From: Planctomycetia bacterium
Lineage (GTDB): Bacteria; Planctomycetota; Phycisphaerae; Phycisphaerales; SM1A02
Direction: 5' to 3'
Length of the DNA stretch: 44,424 bases
NCBI GenBank assembly: GCA_005776885.1
Contig: SXOD01000015.1
Span: 1 to 44,424, forward strand
Position numbers and translations under genes: made by a program. Below, piece by piece: positions 1-8,769 of this stretch. Position 1 is the stretch's first letter. Each line of letters opens with the position of its first letter. The notes under the pieces were generated by a model that did no database searches, was not told the origin of the DNA, and worked only from the letters and a program-made list of their open reading frames with translations.

Positions 1-145
1 CGCTAAGCCCGCCGCTAAGCCTGCTGCTAAGGCCGCCGCTAAGCCTGCTGCTAAGGCCGCCGCTAAGCCGGCTGCAAAAAAAGTGGCTGCCAAGCCCGCC
101 GCTAAGCCTGCTGCTAAGGCCGCTGCCAAGCCCGCCGCCACCGCC
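1..145. repeat. Short tandem repeat encoding AKPAAK units
   Basis: The sequence is built of variants of GCTAAGCC(C/T)GC(T/C), with a 24-bp unit present twice in succession near 13-60 and degenerate copies up to about 145. The repeat has TAA and TAG in other frames but is open in one plus frame (Ala-Lys-Pro) and in the exactly complementary minus frame (Leu-Ser-Gly-Arg). It continues past the left edge. Confidence 0.85.
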
Positions 146-1063
146 GCCACCGCCACTGCCGCCATCGCCGCCACCGCCCTGCGCACCGGCCGCCTTGCGG
201 GTGGCCATGCGTTCAGTCATTGTGGCACCGAGCAGCCTCGGATCCTCCAGCGACACGCGAACAGTCGCCTCTTGCTCGTAGTGAAGGAGTGCACTCCCGC
301 CGGGAGGTGGCGGGGCATCGAGTTCCCGTGAGAGTTCCAGGGTGAGTCGATCACCCTCGCGGCCGGTCAGTGTCCACGTCGTCACCACCCACACGATGGA
401 GTCGCGGATGAGCCGTTGCTCGACCTGCCGCCACGTGGCGCCAACTCCCACGGCTTCGGCCGGGAAGACAGGCCACACATCAAGCACGAGCGTGCGGTAG
501 GCGGCCAATCGGCCCTTCGTCGCTGCTTGGTCGGCTTCCGGAATGGATGCATCGATCGCGAAGCTCCACGCGGCCTCTCCCATGCGACCCGCGACGGCAT
601 CCACCGGCACGCCGAATGCGCATTTCGAGACGAGCGCGTTCACCTTGGCGCTCTTGGCTGACGTGTCGACCCGTGCGCCAGCCACGCCCGCCTTCACCGG
701 CACCATGCCGCTGCTGACTCCCATGAGCTTGAACTGCACTTGTGCCGGCGAACCCGGCGCCGCCCCCGGTTCCATCGAGACTTGGAGGAGTGCCGCCGTG
801 TCCGTCGTGGAGTCGGCGACCGCATCCCGCGCCCCCTGCACGGCAAAGGTGCGGCGCATCGACAGTGCTTTCTTGACCTCCCACTCCATCGGCGCGGGCA
901 CTGCGCCATCTGTGGTCGCCAACCAGTTGAGGACGGCCCTCGGCTCGGCTCCAGGAGAAGTCAGCGTCACGCCAACAACCTCTTGCACGGCATGGCTTGC
1001 TGCGCCACTCACTAGCGCGCTGGTCGCAAGGACGACGGTCGGGAGAGTCCAGTGCCTGCTCAT
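1..1063 (-). CDS. Secreted DUF6263-like protein (3' end beyond window)
   Basis: An open frame runs from an ATG at 1063 to the left edge without a stop, so the gene is partial. The first ~27 residues (MSRHWTLPTVVLATSALVSG...) look like a Sec signal peptide. The next ~250 residues are a mixed beta-rich domain with phrases such as FPAEAVGVGATWRQVEQ and WTLTGREGDRLTLEL that recall DUF6263-type secreted proteins; this family link is from memory and tentative. The C-terminal part turns into Gly-rich and then Leu-Ser-Gly repeats, because it is antisense to an Ala-Lys-Pro repeat, so the natural end may lie before that repeat. The start overlaps the gpmI stop as ATGA, which implies translational coupling behind gpmI. 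Function is unknown. Confidence 0.7.
   Translation of the reverse strand, partial: MSRHWTLPTVVLATSALVSGAASHAVQEVVGVTLTSPGAEPRAVLNWLATTDGAVPAPMEWEVKKALSMRRTFAVQGARDAVADSTTDTAALLQVSMEPGAAPGSPAQVQFKLMGVSSGMVPVKAGVAGARVDTSAKSAKVNALVSKCAFGVPVDAVAGRMGEAAWSFAIDASIPEADQAATKGRLAAYRTLVLDVWPVFPAEAVGVGATWRQVEQRLIRDSIVWVVTTWTLTGREGDRLTLELSRELDAPPPPGGSALLHYEQEATVRVSLEDPRLLGATMTERMATRKAAGAQGGGGDGGSGGGGGGGGLGSGLSSRLSGGLGSHFFCSRLSGGLSSRLSGGLSSRLSGGLS
2..331 (+). CDS. Possible 3' end of an Ala-Lys-Pro repeat (histone H1-like tail) protein
   Basis: From the left edge an open plus-strand frame encodes AKPAAK/AAAKPAAK repeats (about residues 1-45 of the visible part), then an Ala/Thr stretch, then about 50 residues that are the antisense reading of the minus-strand secreted protein, with a stop at 331. 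Lys/Ala/Pro repeats of this kind are typical of the disordered DNA-binding tails of bacterial H1-like and HU-fusion proteins. The codons of this frame are exactly complementary to those of the opposing gene. Either this is the true 3' end of a gene entering from the left that overlaps its convergent neighbour, or it is only the mirror of a repeat in that neighbour. The Ala-Lys-Pro composition favours a real plus-strand gene. Confidence 0.4.
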   Translation, partial: AKPAAKPAAKAAAKPAAKAAAKPAAKKVAAKPAAKPAAKAAAKPAATAATATAAIAATALRTGRLAGGHAFSHCGTEQPRILQRHANSRLLLVVKECTPAGRWRGIEFP

Positions 1064-2733
1064 GGCGTCGGAAGCGTAGGCCTTCCGCCGGAAGTGGACG
1101 ATTCCAGCAGGCTGCGACCGGTCATCGATTCCGGCCTCGGCACCCCCATGAGGTCCAGCACGGTCGGCGCGATGTCGGCCAGCCGGCCACCGGACCGCAG
1201 CGATCGTCCCCGCAGCGAGTGCCCGTCGCGGTCCATGCCAAACAACGAGAGCGGCACGTCATAGTTGGTGTGTGCGGTGTGCGGCATCCCAGTGGCCGGG
1301 TCCACCATCTGCTCGGCGTTGCCGTGGTCGGCCGTCACGATCGCCGCGCCGCCTCGCCGCTCGACGGCCTGCAGCAGTTCTCCAACGCAACCATCCACCG
1401 TCTCGCACGCGACAATCGCCGCGGCAAGCACGCCGGTATGGCCCACCATGTCGCCATTGGCGAAGTTGACGATGATGAGCGGCTCGCCATCGTGGGACGC
1501 CAGCCGCGCCAGCACGGCATCGCACACGCCGCGCGCGCTCATCTGCGGCTTCTGGTCGTAGGTGGCGACATCGCGTGGGCTCGGCACCAGGTCGCGCGAC
1601 TCACCATCGAACGGCGGCTCGCGATAGTCGTTGAAGAAGAAAGTGACGTGGGGAAACTTCTCCGTCTCCGCACATCGAAACTGACTCATCCCCGCGCGCG
1701 ACACCACATCCCCCAGGATCGAGTCCAGCTTGGGCGGCCGCTGGAAGATGACCCGGACGGGCAGCCCTTCCTCATAGTTGGCCATCGTCGCAAAAAAAAG
1801 CCCGCCTGGCACCCGCCCGCGATCAAATCCGCCACCCTTCAGTGCCTGGAACGACCCGCCGTCCAGGACGAACGCCTTGCAGAGCTCGCGCGGCCGGTCG
1901 CCGCGGAAGTTGAAGAAGACCACGCTGTCGCCATCCCGAATCACGCCTTCCGAGGGCAGCAGCCGGATCGGTTCGATGAACTCGTCGCCTTGTCTGCCGG
2001 CGTCGATCGGGTGCTCATACGCATGCCGCATCGCGTCGGCGGGCCGCACGTCTGCGGTACCCGCGGGCGCCGGCCTGGTCAACACCTTCCATGCGCGCTC
2101 CACCCGGTCCCAGCGATGGTCCCGGTCCATCGCCCAGTAGCGACCCGACAGCGTGGCGATCCTCCCGCCGGTGGCCGCCAACGTCTGCTCCACATGGTCG
2201 ATGTACGCCGCGCCGCGAAACGGCGCCGTGTCGCGGCCATCGAGAAAGGCGTGGACAAACACCCGTTCCGCCGGCACTCCCTTGGCGCGCGCCAACTCCA
2301 GGATCGCATCCAGGTGCGCCAGGTCGCTGTGCACCTGGCCATCGCTCACCAGTCCCATGATGTGCAGGTCGTGGCCCTGGGTGGCACGATCCAGCGCCTC
2401 GCCGAGGACTGGGTTCGCCCCAAAGGTCCCCGAGCGGATGGCGTTGGTGATCCGCATGAGCTCCTGGTCCACGATTCGCCCGGCGCCGATGTTCTGGTGT
2501 CCCACCTCGCTGTTGCCCATGACCGGACCGTCGGGTCCCACGGGGAGCCCCACGTCTTCGCCACTCGTCTTGACGAGCGTGGTGGGCCACTCGCGCTCCA
2601 GCAGGTCGGCGATGGGCGTCCGCGCGAGGTGCACCGCGTTGAACGCATCGTGCTCCGGGTGCGGGTTCCGGCCCCAGCCATCGCGGATGATGAGGACGAC
2701 GGGGGAGCTGCGACGGTTGGCAACGGTCGGCAC
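1060..2733 (-). CDS. gpmI: 2,3-bisphosphoglycerate-independent phosphoglycerate mutase
   Basis: This enzyme interconverts 3- and 2-phosphoglycerate in glycolysis and gluconeogenesis in the cytoplasm, using two metal ions and a phosphoserine intermediate. The 557 residues show the N-terminal VVLIIRDGWGRN metal-site motif, the serine-nucleophile motif PVMGNSEVGHQNIG, the substrate-binding HAFLDGRDTAP motif and the C-terminal metal motifs around TADHGNAEQM and HTAHTNYDVP. Length is close to the family's usual 510-550. The start is a GTG at 2733 with TAGACT six bases upstream, consistent with a leaderless mRNA. The downstream secreted-protein gene overlaps its stop by ATGA, so the two are probably one transcript. 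Confidence 0.96.
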   Translation of the reverse strand: MPTVANRRSSPVVLIIRDGWGRNPHPEHDAFNAVHLARTPIADLLEREWPTTLVKTSGEDVGLPVGPDGPVMGNSEVGHQNIGAGRIVDQELMRITNAIRSGTFGANPVLGEALDRATQGHDLHIMGLVSDGQVHSDLAHLDAILELARAKGVPAERVFVHAFLDGRDTAPFRGAAYIDHVEQTLAATGGRIATLSGRYWAMDRDHRWDRVERAWKVLTRPAPAGTADVRPADAMRHAYEHPIDAGRQGDEFIEPIRLLPSEGVIRDGDSVVFFNFRGDRPRELCKAFVLDGGSFQALKGGGFDRGRVPGGLFFATMANYEEGLPVRVIFQRPPKLDSILGDVVSRAGMSQFRCAETEKFPHVTFFFNDYREPPFDGESRDLVPSPRDVATYDQKPQMSARGVCDAVLARLASHDGEPLIIVNFANGDMVGHTGVLAAAIVACETVDGCVGELLQAVERRGGAAIVTADHGNAEQMVDPATGMPHTAHTNYDVPLSLFGMDRDGHSLRGRSLRSGGRLADIAPTVLDLMGVPRPESMTGRSLLESSTSGGRPTLPTP

Positions 2734-2739
2734 CCGCCA

Positions 2740-2745
2740 AGTCTA
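2740..2745 (-). promoter_or_regulatory. -10-like hexamer TAGACT, 6 nt before gpmI GTG
   Basis: On the minus strand the hexamer TAGACT is followed by TGGCGG and then the GTG start. The spacing would place transcription initiation at or next to the start codon. It belongs to the recurrent TANNNT-6/10-start layout seen throughout the window. Confidence 0.5.
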
Positions 2746-2821
2746 CGACTCGCCGGATTCATCGATGGCACGTGGGTCGATTCTCCGGTAGCGTCAACGC
2801 ATCACGGATGATGTCAGTTCG

Positions 2822-3649
2822 ATGACCACGGCGCAGCCTTCCAGCACGAGTGACGGCACCGGACTCCTCGCACCGACCCTTGCGGGTCGATGGCAGGCCG
2901 TCCGCGAGCGGATCGCCGCCGCCGCCAAGCGCAGTGGCCGAACGGCGGACCAGGTGATGTTGGTCGTCGTGACCAAGTCCGCGGCGATTGACCAGGTGCG
3001 CGAACTGGTGATGCTGGGGCAGCGCGACTTTGGCGAGAATCGAGTCCAGCGGCTGGCGCAGCGAGCCCAGCAGATCGAGGAGTTCGTGCGACGGCCCGCC
3101 GAGATGCGTCCCGGCACCACGGCCCCGACCATCCGCTGGCACATGATCGGGACGCTCCAGCGGAACAAGGTCAAGAAGGCGGTCGAGGTGGCCCGGCTGG
3201 TGCACAGCGTGGACACCCTTCGCCTGGCCGAGGAGATCCAGTCCGCCGCGGCCAAGCGCACGGAGCCCTTCGACGTGCTGGTCGAGGCCAACATCTCCGG
3301 CGAGGCCAGCAAGCACGGCGTCGCCGCGGCAGCCCTGCGTCACTTCGTCGAGCAAGTCGGCAGCCTGCACAACGTCCGCGTCAGGGGGCTCATGACGATG
3401 GCTCCCAACCTCCTGGACCGCGACGCGCTGCGCACGCTCTTCACGCGTACCGCGGAACTGTTCCACGACGTGCGCACGAGTGGCGCCGCGGGGAATCGAT
3501 TCGACATCCTCTCGATGGGAATGAGCAACGACTACGAGGTGGCTGTCGAGTGCGGGGCCAACGTCGTCCGCGTCGGCAGCGCCATCATCGGCCCACCGAC
3601 GGCGGAGTCGTTGGCGGAGTCGGCGGACGAGCCAGACGACGAGAAGTGA
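2822..3649 (+). CDS. YggS/PLPBP-family pyridoxal-phosphate homeostasis protein
   Basis: The gene encodes a 275-residue PLP-binding protein of the YggS/PROSC family, which carries PLP on a lysine without known catalysis and influences vitamin B6 and amino-acid homeostasis. The likely PLP lysine is Lys52 in LVVVTKSA. Other family signatures are FGENRVQ, WHMIGTLQRNK, ANISGEASKHG, RGLMTMAP and the C-terminal SMGMSNDYEVAVECGANVVRVGSAIIG phosphate-binding region. The N-terminal ~18 residues are a Ser/Thr-rich extension beyond the usual family start. TAGCGT at 2789-2794 is a possible -10, giving a leader of about 20 nt. The 3' end overlaps the opposing membrane-protein gene by 65 bases. Confidence 0.93.
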   Translation: MTTAQPSSTSDGTGLLAPTLAGRWQAVRERIAAAAKRSGRTADQVMLVVVTKSAAIDQVRELVMLGQRDFGENRVQRLAQRAQQIEEFVRRPAEMRPGTTAPTIRWHMIGTLQRNKVKKAVEVARLVHSVDTLRLAEEIQSAAAKRTEPFDVLVEANISGEASKHGVAAAALRHFVEQVGSLHNVRVRGLMTMAPNLLDRDALRTLFTRTAELFHDVRTSGAAGNRFDILSMGMSNDYEVAVECGANVVRVGSAIIGPPTAESLAESADEPDDEK

Positions 3650-4088
3650 ACGGGTCCCAGTTCCGGTGCCACCGAGCGATCGCCACGCCGCGGTACGTCG
3701 TGCGGCATCGGTAGCACGCCAGGTGCGTCTTGGCGAAGGCCAGCACCCAGACGTCGCAGCCAATCAGCAGCACGATGAGCGCGATGAGCGCGGGGTGTGT
3801 CGCGTACCCAAGCAGCGCGATGCCGAGCGCGATGGCACACGCGGCCAGCAGCAGGGGGGTCACGTGGGGCAGCCGCCGGGCGCGGTGGAGCGTGGGGCAG
3901 CCACACACGAGGCAGTGCCGGAGGCGGCCCGCATCGTCAGTGGCGCCCTCCCAGCGAAGCAGCACCTCGCGGTCGCCAATCGACACCCGCGCCGGACGGG
4001 GGGCCGGGCGGGCGGGGGAGCATGCGCCGTCGGCCAAGTCGATGACCCCAATCGACTCACGGCCGCCATCTCGCACTTCAATCAGCAC
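3585..4088 (-). CDS. Small zinc-ribbon membrane protein, unknown function
   Basis: I do not recognise a named family. The ~167-residue product has an N-terminal domain of about 75 residues, a Cys cluster (CLVCGCPTLH) near its middle, two predicted membrane helices (LLLAACAIALGIALLGYA and ALIALIVLLIGCDVWVLAFA) and a following CYRC motif. The two Cys pairs could form a zinc ribbon facing the cytoplasm. The C-terminus is Arg/Pro-rich and overlaps yggS by 65 bases in convergent orientation. I chose the GTG at 4088 because TACGAT lies six bases before it. An in-frame ATG at 4112 is the alternative and would interlock with the tmk ATG in a shared CATG. Confidence 0.7.
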   Translation of the reverse strand: MLIEVRDGGRESIGVIDLADGACSPARPAPRPARVSIGDREVLLRWEGATDDAGRLRHCLVCGCPTLHRARRLPHVTPLLLAACAIALGIALLGYATHPALIALIVLLIGCDVWVLAFAKTHLACYRCRTTYRGVAIARWHRNWDPFTSRRLARPPTPPTTPPSVGR

Positions 4089-4094
4089 GCGCCA

Positions 4095-4104
4095 ATCGTA
4101 TTCT
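4095..4104. promoter_or_regulatory. Symmetric bidirectional -10 element ATCGTATTCT
   Basis: The plus strand reads TATTCT (4099-4104), six bases before the tmk ATG at 4111. The minus strand reads TACGAT (4095-4100), six bases before the GTG at 4088. The two hexamers share the central TA, giving the form ANNNTANNNT. RNA polymerase could use the site in only one direction at a time. A near-identical copy lies at 14005-14014. Confidence 0.55.
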
Positions 4105-4110
4105 GGCGGC

Positions 4111-4830
4111 ATGCCTCCCTCGACGACGTGGATGGACCGACTGGCCTCGCGATTCGTCGTGTTCGACGGACCCGACGGCAGCGGCAAGAGCACGCAGTTC
4201 CGGCGTTTCGCGCGCTTCGCGAAGGAGCAGGGCGTGGACGTCGAGGAGACGCGCGAGCCGGGCGGCACCGGCATCGGCGAGCAGGTCCGGCACGTGCTGC
4301 TGGACCCCGAAAACATCGCGATGACCGTGCGCTGCGAGATGCTGCTCTACATGGCGTCGCGAGCGCAGCTGGTGGAGCAGCGGATCAAGCCGGCCCTCGA
4401 CCGCGGCGCACTGGTGCTGGCGGATCGATTCATCTCGTCGACGCTTGCCTACCAAGGCACGGCCGGCGGGCTCTCGCCGCGCGAGATCACCGAGACGGGA
4501 ATCATCGCGACGGGCGGCTGCATGCCAGACCTCGTCGTCATCTTCGACGTGGACGAGGCCACGGCGGCGCGTCGCCTCTCGCCGCTCCTGGACCGGATGG
4601 AGCAGAAAGGGGCCGAGTTCCACCGGCGCGTGCGGCAGGGCTACCTCTCGCAGTGGCGGGCCAATCCAGCCGCCCACTTGCTCATCGATGCGACGAGGGA
4701 TCCGGAGATCGTCTGGGAAACGCTCCTTGAGGGACTCGCCGGGAAGATGGACGATCTCAGCCGGCGCGACGGCCGTGCCGGCCGGCCAGCCGCGAACCCA
4801 CCAGCGCGTCCAGTTCCCGCTGCGCCTTGA
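4111..4830 (+). CDS. tmk: Thymidylate kinase (dTMP kinase)
   Basis: This cytoplasmic enzyme phosphorylates dTMP to dTDP for DNA synthesis. The 239 residues contain the P-loop FDGPDGSGKST (about residues 19-28), the TREPGGTGIGEQVR substrate motif, the LADRFISSTLAYQG DR-Y motif and a lid region around RRLSPLLDRMEQKGAEFHRRV. The ATG at 4111 is preferred because TATTCT precedes it by six bases; an ATG at 4132 is a second possibility and would shorten the protein by seven residues. The 3' end overlaps gmk by 74 bases in convergent orientation, so two nucleotide kinases share antisense ends. Confidence 0.95.
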   Translation: MPPSTTWMDRLASRFVVFDGPDGSGKSTQFRRFARFAKEQGVDVEETREPGGTGIGEQVRHVLLDPENIAMTVRCEMLLYMASRAQLVEQRIKPALDRGALVLADRFISSTLAYQGTAGGLSPREITETGIIATGGCMPDLVVIFDVDEATAARRLSPLLDRMEQKGAEFHRRVRQGYLSQWRANPAAHLLIDATRDPEIVWETLLEGLAGKMDDLSRRDGRAGRPAANPPARPVPAAP

Positions 4831-5383
4831 CCAGGTCGTCATTGACGATCGTGGCGTCGTAGACGCCGTTCCGGGCGGCGCGTTCCATCTCGGCCTTTGC
4901 CGTGGCAAACCGTCGCTGGATGGCCTCTTCGGTGTCTCGACCACGTGATCGCAGCCGGTGGAGCAACTCATCCATCGACGGCGGGAGGAGGAAGACACCG
5001 ACCATGTCGGGCACCTGTTCGTGGACCTGCTCGGCTCCCTGCACGTCGATGTCCAGCACGATCAACTCGCCCGACGCCAGCGCGTGCTCGACGGGCGCCC
5101 GGAGCGTGCCGTACCACGAGCGCCCAAAGACCTGGGCAAACTCAATGAACCGGCCGTCGTCGATCCAGGCCTGGAAGGTCTGCTCATCGATGAAGTGGTA
5201 ATCCACGCCGTCCCGCTCCTTGGCGGTCGGGGCGCGGGTCGTGGCGCTCACGCTGAATGAGCCGCCGTACCTGGCCAGCACATGCTGTGCCACCGTGGTC
5301 TTGCCGACGCCGCTGGGTCCAGAGAGGACCAACACGAGCCCTCGAGTGGTCTCGGCGGCAGTGGGGTCGGTCGGGGCGGCCAT
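4757..5383 (-). CDS. gmk: Guanylate kinase
   Basis: Guanylate kinase converts GMP to GDP in the cytoplasm. The 208-residue protein has the P-loop LSGPSGVGKTTV near residues 20-31, the GMP-binding SVSATTRAPTAKERDGVDYHF segment (positions roughly 42-62), FGRSWYGT and the VLDIDVQGAEQV motif, all canonical. The ATG at 5383 fits the normal family N-terminus; the frame stays open upstream but without homologous sequence. TACCAT lies ten bases upstream, and an operator-like dyad (5411-5438) covers the region where a -35 box would be. The last 74 bases overlap tmk. Confidence 0.95.
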   Translation of the reverse strand: MAAPTDPTAAETTRGLVLVLSGPSGVGKTTVAQHVLARYGGSFSVSATTRAPTAKERDGVDYHFIDEQTFQAWIDDGRFIEFAQVFGRSWYGTLRAPVEHALASGELIVLDIDVQGAEQVHEQVPDMVGVFLLPPSMDELLHRLRSRGRDTEEAIQRRFATAKAEMERAARNGVYDATIVNDDLVKAQRELDALVGSRLAGRHGRRAG

Positions 5384-5393
5384 GGGGGAGCGG

Positions 5394-5399
5394 ATGGTA
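5394..5399 (-). promoter_or_regulatory. -10-like hexamer TACCAT, 10 nt before gmk ATG
   Basis: On the minus strand TACCAT is followed by ten bases (CCGCTCCCCC) and the gmk ATG. This spacing matches that of lpdA and several other genes in the window. Confidence 0.45.
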
Positions 5400-5410
5400 G
5401 TTTCGGAAAT

Positions 5411-5438
5411 CCGGACATTCCGCGTGTCACATGTCCGG
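5411..5438. promoter_or_regulatory. Operator-like dyad CCGGACAT-N12-ATGTCCGG
   Basis: Two perfect 8-bp inverted half-sites are separated by 12 bp, between the divergent gmk and HTH-regulator genes. The dyad covers the expected -35 zone of the gmk promoter and lies about 60 bases before the regulator's start, in the right place for an autoregulatory or shared operator. Binding by the adjacent regulator is inference. Confidence 0.5.
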
Positions 5439-5496
5439 CGCCCCATTCTTCTCATCACGGTGGGTCGTCCTCGGCAAGTCCGAGAGGAGGAACGCG

Positions 5497-6753
5497 ATGG
5501 TGAAGAACACCGAGTCCGAACAGCGCGAACGGCTGGCCCAATTGGTGGACCTCGCGCGTGTCTACCGGGGGTGGAACAAGGCGGAACTTTCGGGGGCCCT
5601 GAATCGCGAGTCCTCCAAGATGGTCCCGACAAGCGGGAATCCCAAGCTGGACCTGGTCTTCGCCCTCAGCGAGGCCCTGGATTGGTCTGTTGGCGAAGTG
5701 GCCGAGGTGCTCCGCCCGGGCCCGGGCCACGCCGCCGATGCGCGAACCGTCAAGCAGCTGGATGCCGAGGCCCTCCGTGCCCACCGCGCCGGCGACTGGA
5801 AGGGAATGGAAACGGCCGCGACGGCGATGGCCCAGCGCGCCGCGTCCGGTGTCGAGCGAGCGCTCGCGGCCAATCGGCTGGCGGGCGCCTACGACGGCCA
5901 GGGCCGGTACACGCAGTCGCTCGCCGCGGTGCAGTCGGGATTGGCGGAGCCCGGCGTGACGCCCGATCTCCGACTGATGCTGCAGGTCAACCTGGCCAAC
6001 GCCCACGCGATGCTGTGGCACCTGCTCGAGGCCCGAAGCGTGGCCAGTGACCTGATTCGTCGATTCGAGTCTGACGCGCCGGCAACCCGCTTCGAACGAG
6101 TGGCGCGCGCATTCGCGTACTACACGAGGGGCAACTCGTTCCGGCGGCTCATCGAGCAGGACCCGCACCAGGCCAGCGAGCATGCGGGCAACGCCAGCGC
6201 TGACCTGCACCGTGGTGCGGAGTTCTACGAGCAACTGGCCCGCGACCACGACGACTCCAGTTACGCCGGCATCGCCGACACCTGCCGTGGCGGGATCCTG
6301 GAGTGTGACGCGGTGCTTGGCTACCGAAGCCCGTCGGATGCCATCGACCGCATCATGGTGTCCCTCGACGACGCCATCGACCCAGAGGTCGTGCGCGGCG
6401 ACTTGCTCGAGTCGCGTGGCTGGTGGTGCATCTACGGAAGCAACATCGCGCTGCGCCACATGAATGGCCCCTTGGTCTCGCGGCAAGTCGCCGTCTTCAC
6501 CACGAAGAGTGGCGAGATTGCGGAGCGCCTGGACAACTGGAGCCTCCGCGAGCGCACGTTCACCAACGACTGGCTTCGGCGCCAGGACGCCGGCGAGGAG
6601 GTCCAGGCGGACCCCGAGGACTGGTTGCTTGACGAAGAAGATGTCCGAATCATCGCCGGCACGATGGGACGATTCCCACACTTCCGGGACACCGGATGGA
6701 AGATTCTCGAGCACGCCGGCGTGCTCACTGCTGCCACTGAAGGAGGTGCATGA
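5497..6753 (+). CDS. Putative HTH transcriptional regulator with TPR-like helical domain
   Basis: The 418-residue protein begins with a segment (about residues 10-72) that reads like an XRE-type helix-turn-helix: RLAQLVDLARVYRGWNKAEL, then NPKLDLVFALSEALDWSVGEVAEVL. The rest, roughly 85-330, is a run of amphipathic helices with TPR character (for example AEALRAHRAGDWKGME, ANRLAGAYDGQGRYTQSLAA, ANAHAMLWHLLEARSVA). DNA-binding domain plus TPR is the plan of peptide-responsive RRNPP regulators such as PlcR and NprR, but homology is not established. The start at 5497 is fixed by a strong GAGAGGAGG ribosome-binding site at 5482-5490, six bases away, unusual in this window. The stop overlaps the next gene as TGATG, so the pair is co-translated. 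Confidence 0.7.
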   Translation: MVKNTESEQRERLAQLVDLARVYRGWNKAELSGALNRESSKMVPTSGNPKLDLVFALSEALDWSVGEVAEVLRPGPGHAADARTVKQLDAEALRAHRAGDWKGMETAATAMAQRAASGVERALAANRLAGAYDGQGRYTQSLAAVQSGLAEPGVTPDLRLMLQVNLANAHAMLWHLLEARSVASDLIRRFESDAPATRFERVARAFAYYTRGNSFRRLIEQDPHQASEHAGNASADLHRGAEFYEQLARDHDDSSYAGIADTCRGGILECDAVLGYRSPSDAIDRIMVSLDDAIDPEVVRGDLLESRGWWCIYGSNIALRHMNGPLVSRQVAVFTTKSGEIAERLDNWSLRERTFTNDWLRRQDAGEEVQADPEDWLLDEEDVRIIAGTMGRFPHFRDTGWKILEHAGVLTAATEGGA

Positions 6754-7082
6754 TGGATGCCCTGCGCCACGAGCGAGTGCATGGAAGCACGTCGCATGGA
6801 TTTGCCCGACCGGGAAACTGGTGGTTCCGCCGATGGAGTGCCGGCGCCGCTGCCTTGAGCCTTGTGTTCGTCGGAGTGACTGGCCTGGCCCTTGCAAGCG
6901 ACGTCCCGGATGATCCGCCGGAACTGAAGGAGCGGCAGGACCACAACTACCCCGCTGCGTTCTGCGTCTTCATGGCCGCCGAGTTTGGTCCGCTGTGGAC
7001 CCACACGATGCAGGAAGAGATCATCTTCCGATGGTTCGGGTTCTGGTGCGAGCAGAATGGGTACGACAAGTCCGGCGGTTGA
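6753..7082 (+). CDS. Small exported or membrane-anchored protein paired with HTH/TPR regulator
   Basis: The 109-residue product has a basic start with FARPGNWWFRRWS, a hydrophobic stretch (about residues 29-48, AGAAALSLVFVGVTGLALAS) that reads as a signal peptide with an ALAS-D cleavage site or as one membrane anchor, and a ~60-residue acidic/aromatic remainder with two cysteines and the ending EQNGYDKSGG. I recognise no family. The SD sequence GGAGG at 6742-6746 is six bases from the ATG at 6753, which is better spaced than the adjacent ATG at 6750. The gene overlaps the regulator's stop codon by one base. Size, export signal and coupling suggest a signal protein, ligand or membrane partner for the regulator; this is inference. 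Confidence 0.7.
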   Translation: MDALRHERVHGSTSHGFARPGNWWFRRWSAGAAALSLVFVGVTGLALASDVPDDPPELKERQDHNYPAAFCVFMAAEFGPLWTHTMQEEIIFRWFGFWCEQNGYDKSGG

Positions 7083-7142
7083 TCCGCCCGGCGTCGCCCG
7101 GCCCATCCCACCTGTTCCCTTGATCGATCGAACGACCCGCCA

Positions 7143-7173
7143 GGCCGGGTCCCGCACGGTGCGGGGCCCGGCC
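7143..7173. terminator. GC-rich hairpin between convergent genes
   Basis: A 15-bp inverted repeat (GGCCGGGTCCCGCAC and its complement with one G-T pair) with almost no loop lies between the small exported gene and the lpdA stop. On the plus strand it is followed by a weak T-rich tail (TCGTTTCT). It sits where a bidirectional terminator is expected. Confidence 0.6.
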
Positions 7174-7183
7174 ATGGTCGTTT

Positions 7184-8671
<1,488 letters not shown>

Positions 8672-8681
8672 GGGGGCGGGG

Positions 8682-8691
8682 ATTCTAGGGT
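8682..8691. promoter_or_regulatory. Symmetric bidirectional -10 element ATTCTAGGGT (lpdA / metallophosphoesterase side)
   Basis: The minus strand reads TAGAAT (8682-8687), ten bases before the lpdA ATG. The plus strand reads TAGGGT (8686-8691), sharing the TA, and would start a transcript toward the phosphoesterase near 8698-8700. A further plus-strand TAGGAT lies at 8718-8723. Confidence 0.45.
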
Positions 8692-8769
8692 CGTGGCCGA
8701 TGCCCTACCGGAGGTGCTAGGATCGCCCCTCCTGCGCCTGCGCTGGGGTTGGCCGGCGTTTGCCTCATC

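Noticed and set aside
997-2811. 604-codon plus-strand open frame
   Set aside because: It is antisense to gpmI, whose motifs are complete; the product is His/Arg-rich low-quality sequence typical of a high-GC mirror frame.
5455-6897. 480-codon minus-strand open frame
   Set aside because: Antisense to the HTH/TPR gene, which has a strong SD and a coupled downstream gene.
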